Assembly (NCBI GenBank): GCA_963601575.1
Contig: CAVCFO010000010.1
Coordinates: 1 to 49,955 of the forward strand
Direction of reading: 5' to 3'
Length of the DNA: 49,955 nt
Source: CAG-238 sp963601575
Lineage (GTDB): Bacteria; Bacillota; Clostridia; Peptostreptococcales; Anaerovoracaceae
The notes beneath the pieces were generated by a model that worked only from the letters and a program-made list of their open reading frames with translations, did no database searches and was not told the DNA's origin. The position numbers and the translations under genes are program-made. This document shows positions 24,256 to 32,154 of the stretch, piece after piece (the stretch's first letter is position 1; each line of letters starts with the position of its first letter).

Positions 24256-24277
24256 AAGTTCGCATTATCGCGAACTT
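24256..24277. terminator. hairpin downstream of pyrC
   Basis: AAGTTCGC-ATTATC-GCGAACTT is a perfect eight-base stem. The plus strand continues TAATTTTT, while the minus strand (the pyrC direction) continues with CAAAAG, so as a pyrC terminator it is imperfect. Confidence 0.4.
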
Positions 24278-24319
24278 TAATTTTTATAATCTATATTTAT
24301 GTTCGGGTTTGGTGTATTC

Positions 24320-25444
24320 TTATGCTTCCCAAATGATCTTTCCTCCAAGCACATTGCGGATACATTTTCCGTAAACCAACTCTCCTGCAAAAGGCGTGGC
24401 TCTGCCCTTTGAATAAAAAAGCTGCGGGTTTATTTCGTAGGCGTGCGACACGTCCCATAATGCATAATCGCCTGCTTTTTCTGCATCCGCGAGCCCGAAT
24501 CGTCTTCGCGGCGCGGTTGCCATAAGTTCGATGAGCCTATCAAGGCTGAGTATCCCGCTTCGCACCAGCTTTGTATATAGCATCGGAAATGCTGTTTCCA
24601 GTCCTACAACGCCCATTGCGCTTTCTTTGAGGCCTTTTGCCTTCTCTTCGTTGCTGTGAGGTGCATGATCTGTTGCGATAATGTCAATAGTTCCATCAAG
24701 AACGCCCTTGAGAAGAGCCTCCTGATCCTGTTTGCTGCGGATTGGCGGATTCATCTTGAATCTGCCGTCCTCTTGCAAATCTTCATCGCATAGCAAGAGA
24801 TAGTGCGGGGCAGTTTCGCAGCTCACATCAAGTCCGCTTGCTTTTGCTTCTGCAATCAGCTCGACACTTTCTTTTGTTGAGATATGGCAGACATGATACT
24901 TGCATCCGGTTTCTTTTACGAGGCGAAGGTCATTCTGAATCGGCCTCCATTCGCTTTCGGATGAAATGCCCCTGTGTCCGTGTTTTCTTGCATAGCTGCC
25001 AGCATGTATATATCCGTCATTTCGCAATGTTAGGTCTTCGCAATGCGCTACGATCGGCAGGTTCAGCTTCCTTGCAATCTTCATCGCTTCTTTCATAAGT
25101 ACCGGATCATTAAGCCCCGTTCCGTCATCGCTGAATCCTATCACATAAGGCCCCATGGCTTCCAGCTGCGCAAGTTTCTTTCCCTTTTCGCCTACGGTAA
25201 TCGCGCCATATGGGCGGACATCAACTATAGCATCTCTTCGGATAATGTCTCTCTGCACGTTTAGGCTTTCCAAGTTGTCCGGCACAGGGTTTGGATTCGG
25301 CATGGAAAAAATGTGTCCGTAACCTGAGGCTGCCGCTGCCCTCGTCCCGCTGAGAATTGTCTCTTTATATGAAAATCCCGGCTCTCGCAAATGTACATGA
25401 ACATCTACAAAAGATGGGATTTTAAGAATTTCAGTGTCTTTCAT
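24320..25444 (-). CDS. pyrC: dihydroorotase
   Basis: A 374-residue class I type dihydroorotase (amidohydrolase fold). The metal-binding start is FVDVHVHLREPGFSYKE; further ligands are in IVAHCEDLT, HVCHIST and IIATDHAPHS. It cyclises carbamoyl-aspartate to dihydroorotate, between PyrB and PyrD. It lies outside the pyr operon, upstream of the pur operon, with its own promoter (25475-25504). Ribosome binding site GGAGGA. Confidence 0.96.
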   Translation of the reverse strand: MKDTEILKIPSFVDVHVHLREPGFSYKETILSGTRAAAASGYGHIFSMPNPNPVPDNLESLNVQRDIIRRDAIVDVRPYGAITVGEKGKKLAQLEAMGPYVIGFSDDGTGLNDPVLMKEAMKIARKLNLPIVAHCEDLTLRNDGYIHAGSYARKHGHRGISSESEWRPIQNDLRLVKETGCKYHVCHISTKESVELIAEAKASGLDVSCETAPHYLLLCDEDLQEDGRFKMNPPIRSKQDQEALLKGVLDGTIDIIATDHAPHSNEEKAKGLKESAMGVVGLETAFPMLYTKLVRSGILSLDRLIELMATAPRRRFGLADAEKAGDYALWDVSHAYEINPQLFYSKGRATPFAGELVYGKCIRNVLGGKIIWEA

Positions 25445-25474
25445 TGCCTTTCCTCCGCCCTTTTTATGGGCAGA

Positions 25475-25504
25475 ATTCTACCACATAAACAGTTCATATG
25501 TCAA
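25475..25504 (-). promoter_or_regulatory. promoter of pyrC
   Basis: TTGACA (25499-25504), 18-base spacer, TAGAAT (25475-25480) on the minus strand. Confidence 0.8.
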
Positions 25505-25584
25505 GGGGAATCTAACTTGCATTTGTCCCCTTCTATAAATAAAGACGGCAAAACCTGCAAAGTGCAACAAAAATTTTTCTTTCT

Positions 25585-25716
25585 TTAAAAATTGCGTCTT
25601 TGAATTTTTCGATTCAAAGACGCGTTGTAAGTTGCACCCACCACTGCGAAACTCACATCCTTACCTGTCTTATTTTCATCGTACTTTTCTGCAATCGCAT
25701 ATCTATAAGCATTCAT
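25585..25716 (-). CDS. 43-residue reading frame after the membrane protein
   Basis: In the same frame as the upstream membrane protein, seven bases after its TAG, an ATG opens MNAYRYAIAEKYDENKTGKD then VSFAVVGATYNAS. The composition is protein-like, but the end runs through the terminator hairpin, and no ribosome binding site precedes the ATG. It may be the 3' remnant of another secreted gene or a readthrough extension. Treat as tentative. Confidence 0.3.
   Translation of the reverse strand: MNAYRYAIAEKYDENKTGKDVSFAVVGATYNASLNRKIQRRNF
25594..25623 (-). terminator. terminator of the secreted-protein cluster
   Basis: GCGTCTTTGAAT and ATTCAAAGACGC form a perfect 12-base stem with a six-base loop, followed on the minus strand by AATTTTTAAAG. 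Confidence 0.75.
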
Positions 25717-25722
25717 ATTCTG

Positions 25723-26145
25723 CTATTTTCTTTTGCTTTCAAAAAATTTATAGTATGTAATCACTCCTATACTAAAAGCTACAAACAGAGCACTCATAAC
25801 GATTATAAAGCATTCAATCCTTGGCAAATCGCTGAAGCCTAATACATCCATCATTCCGTAATACGATAAACTTATTATCAGCAACAGAAAATTGTGCGAA
25901 ACGCCTAATTTAGCCTTCAAATTGCAGATTTCACTACGATTATTCTCCTTTCGGCATTCCTTTTCAAATATATGAGCCATCAGAATTTCGCCAGCAGAAG
26001 CAAAAATCATTATTCCAACAACAATAAGCAAACTTTCTATGAAAGGAAAATTTCCGCTTATATGTGTTGCATTCAGAATCAAATAGATATATACACCTAC
26101 TATAATAAAACTAATATACAATGCTCTTTTAATTCCGTTTATCAT
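25723..26145 (-). CDS. four-span membrane protein, possible immunity protein
   Basis: A 140-residue protein with about four hydrophobic segments: ALYISFIIVGVYIYLIL, SLLIVVGIMIFASAGEILMA, NFLLLIISLSYYGMMDVLGF and CFIIVMSALFVAFSIGVITY. A polar loop with KECRKENNRSEI lies between the second and third. No family is recognised. It is encoded 17 bases behind a secreted-type protein with a glycine-rich hydrophobic core, an order seen in bacteriocin and immunity pairs. That role is inference from position only. Confidence 0.6.
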   Translation of the reverse strand: MINGIKRALYISFIIVGVYIYLILNATHISGNFPFIESLLIVVGIMIFASAGEILMAHIFEKECRKENNRSEICNLKAKLGVSHNFLLLIISLSYYGMMDVLGFSDLPRIECFIIVMSALFVAFSIGVITYYKFFESKRK

Positions 26146-26162
26146 GTCCTTTCTCCCTAATC

Positions 26163-26786
26163 CTACTCTTTTCCGTAATAAGCATATGAATTGGTCTTAG
26201 GGTAATATGTCCCTTGCCCAGGATGATAGTGATATGTTGTTGTAACTTTCAGGTAGTAGTATATTGAAGAGTTTCTTACTGTTTCATAAAAATTATCCCA
26301 TGTTGTATATGAATAATGATTATATATGCCGGAGATAGTGCTTATCAAAGTTAATGTAACACCAGCAATAGTTGGTAATGCCACAGTTCCTATTCCTAAA
26401 ACCCCACCTATTAAGATACTAAAAGTACTGCCTGTATAACTATCTCGCACTGCCTTAATTCCTGCCTCATCAAGATATCTTTCTTTTTGATAGTCTGGGT
26501 GTGATGTATTATATAAGACAATAGGAAATTCAGCATCAGTGTCAATATCAATAGTCTGAACAATTTCATTATTTTCTACATAATATTTAGTATTTTGTAT
26601 CTTACCGTCTGAATCTATTGCCGATAGTCCATCTACTGTAAGTATAATTTCGTTTTGTTGGTTTAGAATAAAAACTGCATTCTTAATATCTTTTAACTCT
26701 GCTTTTTCTTCTTCTGTTGCATATTTTGTAAGGTACTCTTCAACCGAAATCAAAGAGTAACCTATGGGGAGTGTATAATCACCGGC
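26163..26786 (-). pseudogene. bacteriocin-like protein with lost 5' end
   Basis: The open frame continues upstream of a TTG at 26753 to a TGA at 26789 and reads GDYTLPIGYSLISVEEYLTK, so the real N-terminus is missing. The remainder has the TDAEFPIV motif shared with the secreted protein at 1378, then a glycine-rich hydrophobic segment (GGVLGIGTVALPTIAGVTLT) and a Tyr/His-rich tail (YHYHPGQGTYYPKTNSYAYY). No signal peptide or ribosome binding site remains. A hairpin typical of IS200/IS605 ends (26774-26802) sits exactly where the 5' part should be. If a TTG start is used, 196 residues could still be made without a signal peptide. Confidence 0.55.
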
Positions 26787-26850
26787 TCAGCCGGTGGTTA
26801 TGATTGTGCTGAGGCGGTGCCGTGCACTTACATCGCGGCCTCCTTGCTAA
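26774..26850 (-). mobile_element. possible end fragment of an IS200/IS605-type element
   Basis: CACCGGCTCAGCCGGTG forms an eight-base stem with a one-base loop, flanked by further partly matching AT bases. Such subterminal hairpins mark ends of IS200/IS605-group elements. On the minus strand it is preceded by AGCAAGGAGGCCGCGATGTA, resembling the RNA-coding 3' part next to tnpB. No transposase gene is present, so only a remnant would remain. The family call rests on this resemblance from memory. Confidence 0.35.
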
Positions 26851-26853
26851 AGC

Positions 26854-27507
26854 CTATGATAGTTGATTAAAGTAGTCATTATCAAGAATCGTACTGCTGA
26901 TTTCATCACTCGCAGCTATTTTGATTTTCTTGTTTTTGGCAAATTGTTCAACCTTATTATGGATTACAGCCAAAGGGGCTTCATATTTCTCGTGATATTC
27001 CCAATATTCATCCTCTGTCAAACCCATACCTTCGCAAAGAGCTTTTATCAATGCCTTTCCCTCTTCGGTAGAATGAAAGCCTTCTTTGTTTGTTTCGACA
27101 TATGCTCTAATTTCTTCGTCTGTCGGCATTAAGGAATTTTTCTCTGCAAATTCTCTTTCCCAGACTTCTTTTTTTATTGATTCCCATGCCTCTTCTTTTG
27201 GATTTTCATATTCCAGTGGACTGGACTTGTAAGATGCATACCTTACATCAAAATATGCTTTGCTTATTTTCGTCCCTAATACTTCTCCCATAGCATCCTG
27301 GGCATTTCTGCTCTCATATGTTGCAATTGGTGATGATTCTAATGATATATCTGCGCTCAGTAAACTCTTTACCGATGACTGCATATTTTCTCCGATGCCC
27401 CTGAATTCATTTTCTCCTTGTACCGGACGCAATTTTGAATATGCAAAAACACCGCTTGCCGACAAACACATACAAATTATGAGTACTGTTAATACTTTCT
27501 TTTTCAT
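26854..27507 (-). CDS. exported protein with SurA-N-like region
   Basis: A 217-residue protein with a signal peptide (MKKKVLTVLIICMCLSASGV, cut near FAYS). The following helical region with EEAWESIKKEVWEREFAEKN, SLMPTDEEIRAYVETNKEG and LTEDEYWEYHEKYEAPL resembles the N-terminal chaperone domain of SurA/PrsA foldases, but no PPIase domain follows. I use the ATG at 27507, eight bases behind AGGAGG. In a cluster of secreted proteins it may act as their folding helper or be an effector itself. Confidence 0.7.
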   Translation of the reverse strand: MKKKVLTVLIICMCLSASGVFAYSKLRPVQGENEFRGIGENMQSSVKSLLSADISLESSPIATYESRNAQDAMGEVLGTKISKAYFDVRYASYKSSPLEYENPKEEAWESIKKEVWEREFAEKNSLMPTDEEIRAYVETNKEGFHSTEEGKALIKALCEGMGLTEDEYWEYHEKYEAPLAVIHNKVEQFAKNKKIKIAASDEISSTILDNDYFNQLS

Positions 27508-27544
27508 TTTGCTTACCTCCTCTTTCACTTATATGGTAACATTA

Positions 27545-28063
27545 TTAATTTGGACCTTGTACGGACAATGCCACTGTACAATTCGGGCTTGGCATATATG
27601 TATCCGGTACAGAAAATGTAAATTCTCCGGTTTCATCCATTACGTATCTAAAATCTTTATTTAGTGTTCCTTTATATGAAAAATACACTTTTGTACCTGT
27701 ATTAACATATAAAGGTTGATAAGTCCAAAATGAGCTTGTTGTCGGTCTAATTTTTCTATCAATTTTAGTTCCATAGTCAGCCTGCTCTTCTATCCCAGCT
27801 ATAATCACATCTCCCACACCATAAGTATGTTGTGGGTACATTGTTGCACATGTGCTGATGCTTTTTGCAGTATAAGTAGAAGAGCTATTATTATATGTAA
27901 GTTCTATTTTAAAATTTACACCCCAAGTACTTGCTCCGTATGAAGTATGTACTCCGTAAAAACGCTTTGTTTCTTCTACCTTTTTTGTAGCAGCACTTGC
28001 GTAAGTAGGCAATGCTAATACCAACATGATACAAAACACCATTGCTATAATCTTCTTTTTCAT
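27545..28063 (-). CDS. small secreted protein, unknown function
   Basis: A 172-residue protein with a clear signal peptide (MKKKIIAMVFCIMLVLALPT, cut after YASA) and a mature part rich in Thr, Ser and Tyr with beta-type alternation (GVNFKIELTYNNSSSTYTAK, ending CTVALSVQGPN). Two cysteines. GGAGGGACAAGA precedes the ATG at 28063. It lies between the DUF6147 relic and the SurA-N-like protein, 37 bases before the latter's start, so they likely form one operon. No family recognised. Confidence 0.75.
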   Translation of the reverse strand: MKKKIIAMVFCIMLVLALPTYASAATKKVEETKRFYGVHTSYGASTWGVNFKIELTYNNSSSTYTAKSISTCATMYPQHTYGVGDVIIAGIEEQADYGTKIDRKIRPTTSSFWTYQPLYVNTGTKVYFSYKGTLNKDFRYVMDETGEFTFSVPDTYMPSPNCTVALSVQGPN

Positions 28064-28082
28064 TCTTGTCCCTCCTTCGTTC

Positions 28083-28288
28083 CTACTGCACTTCTCCACT
28101 ATACTTTACCACATGCTCACAGTTATTTCCCGCATATGCATAACAGGATGCCTTTGCACGGTATTTATAACCTGTAGGCACAGTAACTGTTTTGCTGACC
28201 GTTAAGCTGGTTCCGTTTTTTGATTCCAGCCAATCATCGTAATCCGTCCATTTTCCGTTTTTATACTGCCGCTGATAATTCTTTTCAT
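28083..28288 (-). pseudogene. C-terminal relic of a DUF6147-like protein
   Basis: One frame reads QYKNGKWTDYDDWLESKNG, then GYKYRAKASCYAYAGNNC and KYSGEVQ, closely like the C-terminal half of the protein at 4895-5296. The signal peptide half is absent. An ATG with an excellent GGAGGAGGTG site at 28288 is in another frame and gives only a short peptide (MKRIISGSIKTENG). The leader of another gene has apparently been joined to the remnant out of frame. Confidence 0.75.
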
Positions 28289-28419
28289 TTCTTCACCTCC
28301 TCCCGTTTCAGTATCAGAAGTTCCCCCTTCTTATCATATAAAACTAGCACTATCTTATTTTTTTACTTCCACATCGGTTTCACCCCCAATACTTCATAAA
28401 ATCCTTTGAATTTTTTCAT

Positions 28420-28759
28420 TTAAGCATATGCTTTTAATTTTCCCGGTACTTGAATGGATTCTAAAAGCCTTCTTCCGTCGTAGCACTTATAGGTCAAATT
28501 CATCCGGTGCGCTCCCTTCTCCGGCAACCAATAGCTTTCATCTAAAATATTTTTTGCAGTTTTGGATAAGTCGTGGTTATTGTTTTGTTATGAGAAACTT
28601 TCCTTGTCGTCATATTTTTGATTTTTATAACTGCACAAACTTTAGCCGTCGCAGAAATAAAGATTCCAGTGTCTCTCTATTTCTGCAACTCTGCTTGAAT
28701 CAATATCAATGTTTGCAGAACATGACAATAGTCATTTTTGCTATCCAATGTTTTCTCAT
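28420..28759 (-). pseudogene. frameshifted gene for a small exported protein
   Basis: AAAGGAG lies eight bases before an ATG at 28759 (MRKHWIAKMTIVMF), but the frame stops after 17 codons. Other frames continue it: VIKIKNMTTRKVSHNKTITT and then ILDESYWLPEKGAHRMNL with LLESIQVPGKLKAYA to a stop at 28420. At least two frame changes separate the parts. The pieces resemble exported proteins often found near antibiotic-sensing or anti-sigma genes, but I cannot name the family. Confidence 0.6.
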
Positions 28760-28820
28760 TTTCGTTTCTCCTTTTTCAAATTCATACAATTATCTTGGTT
28801 GTGGCTTCATGAGTTCTTTT

Positions 28821-29054
28821 CTAAGAAAATGGATCTCCACTTGCAGTGTTGCTCCAGATGCTCCATTTTTGCGTCTTTCCATCTCGTATGAGGAAGAAAT
28901 ACTGCTCTGCATCTCCATCCTTTAGAAATGTTTTTTGATGATCGTATGCCACATAGTATTCCGCACGAACCGCTATCAGATTATCTTCTAAATAAGAATC
29001 CTACCAGCCGTTTTCTTCTGCGAGTTCGCTCCCTATGTATTCTGTCGCTTTGAA
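28821..29054 (-). pseudogene. DUF4829-like C-terminal domain with an internal stop
   Basis: The frame FKATEYIGSELAEENGW is interrupted by TAG and then continues DSYLEDNLIAVRAEYYVAYD and KDGDAEQYFFLIRDGKTQKW to a proper stop. This is the typical end of DUF4829 proteins. The N-terminal part is missing, replaced by the small gene at 29033-29260, which overlaps it in another frame. Confidence 0.65.
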
Positions 29055-29260
29055 CCGCGGCCTCTCTTCTTGAAAACTTTTACAAAAAAATCTAATACAC
29101 TGCTCCATGATTTGTCTTTTCGTGCTAAGGTACTCGTTCCGCCTCTGCATGGATTAATTGCCTGCACTTCCCCTTTTCCTTGGCGTGTGCGCTCTTTGTT
29201 CATTTCTTCGGAGAGGCTTCTGCTTGTATAAATCTTATCATCTTTGAGTTTGCTATTCAT
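29033..29260 (-). CDS. 75-residue basic protein, unknown function
   Basis: It has an AGGAGG site eight bases before ATG 29260 and a strong promoter (TTGACA, 17 bases, TATGAT at 29297-29325). The sequence is basic and polar (LSEEMNKERTRQGKGEVQAI, then SWSSVLDFFVKVFKKRGRG). The end may be extended by fusion with the DUF4829 relic. The promoter spacer carries the same ATGTAATAATAC box as the divergent padR promoter, so the PadR protein may control it. Family not recognised. Confidence 0.5.
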   Translation of the reverse strand: MNSKLKDDKIYTSRSLSEEMNKERTRQGKGEVQAINPCRGGTSTLARKDKSWSSVLDFFVKVFKKRGRGSKRQNT

Positions 29261-29296
29261 TTTCAATCCTCCTTTTTCTGCCCTTCCTACGTTTTT

Positions 29297-29325
29297 ATCA
29301 TATAACAGTATTATTACATTGTCAA
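29297..29325 (-). promoter_or_regulatory. promoter with PadR-like box, divergent from padR
   Basis: TTGACA (29320-29325), 17-base spacer and TATGAT (29297-29302) on the minus strand. The spacer contains ATGTAATAATACTGT, sharing 12 bases with the operator-like palindrome in the padR promoter. Confidence 0.65.
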
Positions 29326-29347
29326 TAATATTTTGTTTAATATAGTA

Positions 29348-29380
29348 TTTACATTTTTGAAATGCTATGTAATAATACAT
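29348..29380 (+). promoter_or_regulatory. padR promoter and likely PadR operator
   Basis: TTTACA (29348-29353), 17 bases, AATAAT (29371-29376). The -10 box lies inside the perfect palindrome ATGTAATAATACAT (29367-29380), which matches the ATGT...ACAT type of PadR site, so the regulator probably represses itself. Confidence 0.65.
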
Positions 29381-29398
29381 TTGAAGGGAGGTCTCCCC

Positions 29399-29755
29399 GT
29401 GCGCACAAAAACAAATTTCAGGTTCAGCTTTGCTGAACTGATCATTTTAACTTTATTAGAAAAGAAAGATATCTATGGTTACGAGTTTGTCCCGCTGTTG
29501 GAAACAGTTTCCGGTGGCAGACTCATAGTAACCGAAAGCACCTTATATCCGACGCTGTACAAACTCCTTGACAGCCATTATATTTCGGATCGCGAAGAAC
29601 GGGCAGGCAAGCGAAGGATTCGCGTGTATTACCACTTAGAGTCGGAAGGTCTTGCACGTCTAAACAATTTGCGCGAGGAATATCAAAATCTCAGGGACGG
29701 TATCGACGCGATGCTGACGTGCGAGATATTACCATGTGAGGACGGTGAATCATGA
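29399..29755 (+). CDS. PadR-family transcriptional regulator
   Basis: A 118-residue winged-helix protein with FAELIILTLLEKKDIYGYEF, then TESTLYPTLYKLLDSHYISD and KRRIRVYYHLESEGLARL, the standard PadR pattern. GTG start at 29399 with GGGAGG in front; an upstream TTG would lie before the operator. It overlaps the following DUF6120-like gene by four bases. PadR proteins repress transporters or envelope genes and release DNA on binding small molecules or peptides. Confidence 0.9.
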   Translation: MRTKTNFRFSFAELIILTLLEKKDIYGYEFVPLLETVSGGRLIVTESTLYPTLYKLLDSHYISDREERAGKRRIRVYYHLESEGLARLNNLREEYQNLRDGIDAMLTCEILPCEDGES

Positions 29756-30132
29756 ATCAAAAGGAACTTGACACTTATTTCAGACAGATCAAATTACTGC
29801 TCCCACTCTACACAAAGAAAGAAAAGCAGTTTTTAAGAGATTTCAAAGATTCTGTCAACGAATTTTGCAGTCAATCACCGAATTGCACCATGGAAGATGT
29901 CATTGCGCGTTTCTCCACGCCGGAAGAGATCGTCCATGATTACATTGTGGAAGCACTGCAGACGGAGGATTTGTGCAAAAAGATTTCTCTTAGCAGATCC
30001 ATCAAACGAGCCATTGCCGTCCTGCTGCTACTTGCAGCATTAAGCACTGCTTTTTGGGGTATATCCTGCTATAAGGCTTACTTGGACAGTAAAGAAAGTA
30101 TCATTCATGAAAGAGTTATTGTAATTGAATAA
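29752..30132 (+). CDS. DUF6120-like membrane protein, PadR partner
   Basis: A 126-residue protein with an N-terminal helical domain (KELDTYFRQIKLLLPLYTKK, then CTMEDVIARFSTPEEIVHDY) and one membrane span near the end (AIAVLLLLAALSTAFWGISC). Such proteins are regularly encoded right after PadR regulators in Clostridia, as here with an ATGA overlap. They may sense the membrane state and pass it to PadR. Confidence 0.75.
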   Translation: MNQKELDTYFRQIKLLLPLYTKKEKQFLRDFKDSVNEFCSQSPNCTMEDVIARFSTPEEIVHDYIVEALQTEDLCKKISLSRSIKRAIAVLLLLAALSTAFWGISCYKAYLDSKESIIHERVIVIE

Positions 30133-30137
30133 GAAAG

Positions 30138-30269
30138 TTTTGAGGAAGGAGCGGAACAGTCCTGTGGTATGTTCGTGTAACCGGAAAAAAATATCACTTA
30201 GGCAGCGCAATTGACTCTGTAACAGAGAAAGTCACCTTAACCTGCAGTCCGACAGGTAAATTTTCTTAA
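30138..30269 (+). pseudogene. C-terminal relic of a secreted protein
   Basis: A short frame reads WYVRVTGKKYHLGSAIDSVT then LTCSPTGKFS and a stop. It starts after a TGA without a start codon of its own. It looks like the end of a lost exported protein that once followed the PadR pair. Confidence 0.4.
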
Positions 30270-30398
30270 TTTCCTTAAATCATCACAGATTGAGTAAAAG
30301 GTAAGCTGTTTTCGAACTGATAATAGCCGAAGGCTTTACAAAAAACATGCTGTAAATGGCCCAAAATTAAGATAATACAGAAAATATGTTTTGCACGG

Positions 30399-30438
30399 AA
30401 TCAGGCAACCGAACATTTACTCGATTGCCTGATTTTTT
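30399..30438 (+). terminator. terminator downstream of the padR unit
   Basis: AATCAGGCAA pairs with TTGCCTGATT across a loop of about 16 bases and is followed by TTTTTGC on the plus strand. Confidence 0.65.
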
Positions 30439-30439
30439 T

Positions 30440-30740
30440 GCATTTTTTAATTGGGTATCCACCAGTTCCTTCCCACAACCGATTTGGGAGAAATCACCAC
30501 TAATTTTGGATACCCATATGTGTTTACCTGCCGAGAATGCGGGTTGCAACATCCGCCGGAGTCAGCCGATATATTTTTGCAATGGTTTTTTAGAGATTCT
30601 CCGAACCAGTATCGCCGCAGGAAAATGATGCGATCCATTTGCGGAAGCTCTCCAACCCACTTGTTAAGAGCCTCGGTCAACATTCCTTTTTCAATTTCAC
30701 CTTCCACATGGGAAGAGGACGGAATACATTCATCCACTAA
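30440..30740 (-). pseudogene. frameshifted sigma-70 region 4 gene
   Basis: The frame from 30737 reads EALNKWVGELPQMDRIIFLR then RYWFGESLK, typical of region 4 of sigma-70 proteins. Beyond this the frame is lost; a second frame continues IAKNIGLTPADVATRI. Region 2 is absent. The downstream end gives only unrelated peptide. A GGAGGGAG site precedes the frame at the upstream end. A dead fragment. Confidence 0.65.
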
Positions 30741-30965
30741 AACTCCCTCCTTTCACTACACCATCAACATCTCTTAACTATAAAGACGTCATTCTTGCAT
30801 AAATATTTGAAAAAAAAAAAATTTTGATTTTATCTAACTCATAGTTTGACTTTGATTCTAATTTCTCTGTATGTTCAATTTTGCCTCCTTTACTATCGAA
30901 TATCTTTTTTGCACAGTTTGATGTGTACGGATAGTTTATCAAGTCAAAGTGTTCTGTGCAACTGG

Positions 30966-31195
30966 CAGCCTGCGGCGCTTCGCTTGCAGGCTGCCTCCTC
31001 GGCTCCCCTTTCGGTCGCCTTCGGACCGTGAGCTGCTTATATTCGGAGCCCCCGGAAAGCGTTAGCTTTTTGGGGAAAGGAGCGGAAGCGGAGCGCATGA
31101 AAAAACCGACCTTTACGGCCGGTTTTTGATAGCAGCGTAGTTTGCTGCGACGTGGAGGCAGTGACCTTTTCGAATCCCCGTGAGGAAAACGTAAC
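30966..31195 (+). repeat. island repeat, copy 1
   Basis: About 210 bases closely match 38334-38560 (same orientation). It includes CTCGGCTCCCCTTTCGGTCG, the stretch GAAAGCGTTAGCTTTTTGGG, and the hairpin ACCGACCTTTACGGCCGGTT followed by TTTG. It lacks about 95 bases present in copy 3. No gene lies in it. Confidence 0.85.
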
Positions 31196-31202
31196 TTTTC
31201 AA

Positions 31203-31283
31203 TCAATTATATGCAATATATGCGTAAATTTCGTCTAAGTCCCGATACGCACGCGCATACAATTTCACAACATAATTATCCAA
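31203..31283 (-). pseudogene. 5' fragment of a RelE/ParE-type toxin gene
   Basis: Codes the first 26 residues MDNYVVKLYARAYRDLDEIY AYIAYN (one change from the intact toxin at 48677-48979) and then stops where the homology ends. The TTG start overlaps the antitoxin fragment as in the intact pair. Confidence 0.85.
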
Positions 31284-31437
31284 AATACTTTCTCCGTAAG
31301 CCGGACAGCATTTCTCTTGCATCAAGCAAGGTTCCTGCTTCTGCAAATTCTTTTTCTGCCGCACGGATGGCGGCATCGACTTCTTCGGTTGCATCGTTAT
31401 CATTTTGCAGATTCAAAATTGCTATCACATCTGCCAT
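31276..31437 (-). pseudogene. 3' fragment of a Phd/YefM-type antitoxin gene
   Basis: The last 34 codons (EKEFAEAGTLLDAREMLSGL and RRKYFG) match the antitoxin at 48972-49235. Upstream of about 31378 the sequence switches to unrelated DNA at the Septu side. An in-frame ATG gives a new N-terminus (MADVIAILNLQNDNDATEEV) that lacks the Phd DNA-binding part. Confidence 0.8.
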
Positions 31438-31460
31438 TCCATTCCGCTCATTTTTTCGTA

Positions 31461-32144
31461 TTATCGATTCGTGCCGAATTCCTTTGTTTGTCTGCATTTC
31501 TTTTCAAGCCACCAAATCAAGATTCCAGCATAAGGCGTCTTTGGATCATCAGCTTCTCGTATTTTCTCTAATTTTCTTTTGCAATACAGGGAAATATCGC
31601 CTGTTCCCTGTTTTTTCTTTATATCTTTAAACAATTCCTGCAGTGCTTTTTTACGGTTCTCCGGCAGAGAAATTTTCTCACTGTTCAGGTTTAGTTTTCG
31701 ATTAAGGTCATCATCAATATCCGGATCAGATGATTGAATTCTTCCCGCAGAAGTATATGTAATCCCTCGCAGTGTATTCTTGTCACAGGGATTCACTTTT
31801 AAGGGTTCATTGCCTCTGTGTGCATCACAAGTCATCCCTCTCTTATCACCACATCCGCGGTTGCCTGAACAAACGGCAAGCATATTTCTGTAATCCAGTC
31901 CTTGACCAAGATCTTCTTTGTTGTCCGGATTTCTCGGAAGCCAGTGTTCGATCGAAACCGTAGGTATCCCTTGCTTTTCTGGGATCCGCTTCATACAATA
32001 AGCGCAAAGATGTCCTTGCTCCTGAAGTAACTTTTTAAGCAAATCTTCTTTGACTCTCTTATCCATTTCCTCATAAGAAGCTCCCTTTTGTTGCCGATAC
32101 CAAAGCAAACGATCCGGTTCTCTGCCTTTTTTTATCTCAATCAT
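31461..32144 (-). CDS. ptuB: Septu HNH nuclease PtuB (TIGR02646-like)
   Basis: A 227-residue HNH protein. C47-A-Y-C50, E66-H67 in SIEHWLP, N87 in DYRNMLAVC, and C92/C98 form the zinc and catalytic set of the retron/Septu-type HNH family. The second half is helical. It follows ptuA by ten bases. In Septu systems PtuA forms an ATPase complex that holds PtuB until phage infection, then PtuB cleaves DNA. The family is also linked to retron Ec78, but no reverse transcriptase is here. The 3' end is next to the broken toxin-antitoxin copy. Confidence 0.88.
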   Translation of the reverse strand: MIEIKKGREPDRLLWYRQQKGASYEEMDKRVKEDLLKKLLQEQGHLCAYCMKRIPEKQGIPTVSIEHWLPRNPDNKEDLGQGLDYRNMLAVCSGNRGCGDKRGMTCDAHRGNEPLKVNPCDKNTLRGITYTSAGRIQSSDPDIDDDLNRKLNLNSEKISLPENRKKALQELFKDIKKKQGTGDISLYCKRKLEKIREADDPKTPYAGILIWWLEKKCRQTKEFGTNR

Positions 32145-32154
32145 CGTGTTCTCC

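Noticed and set aside
25585..25716. Continuation of the membrane protein by TAG readthrough
   Set aside because: The frame is shared, but no readthrough context is evident and the tail runs through a terminator; kept only as a tentative small frame.
30451..30777. Plus-strand 108-codon frame
   Set aside because: It is antisense to the decayed sigma region 4 gene, whose minus-strand reading has clear homology-like features.
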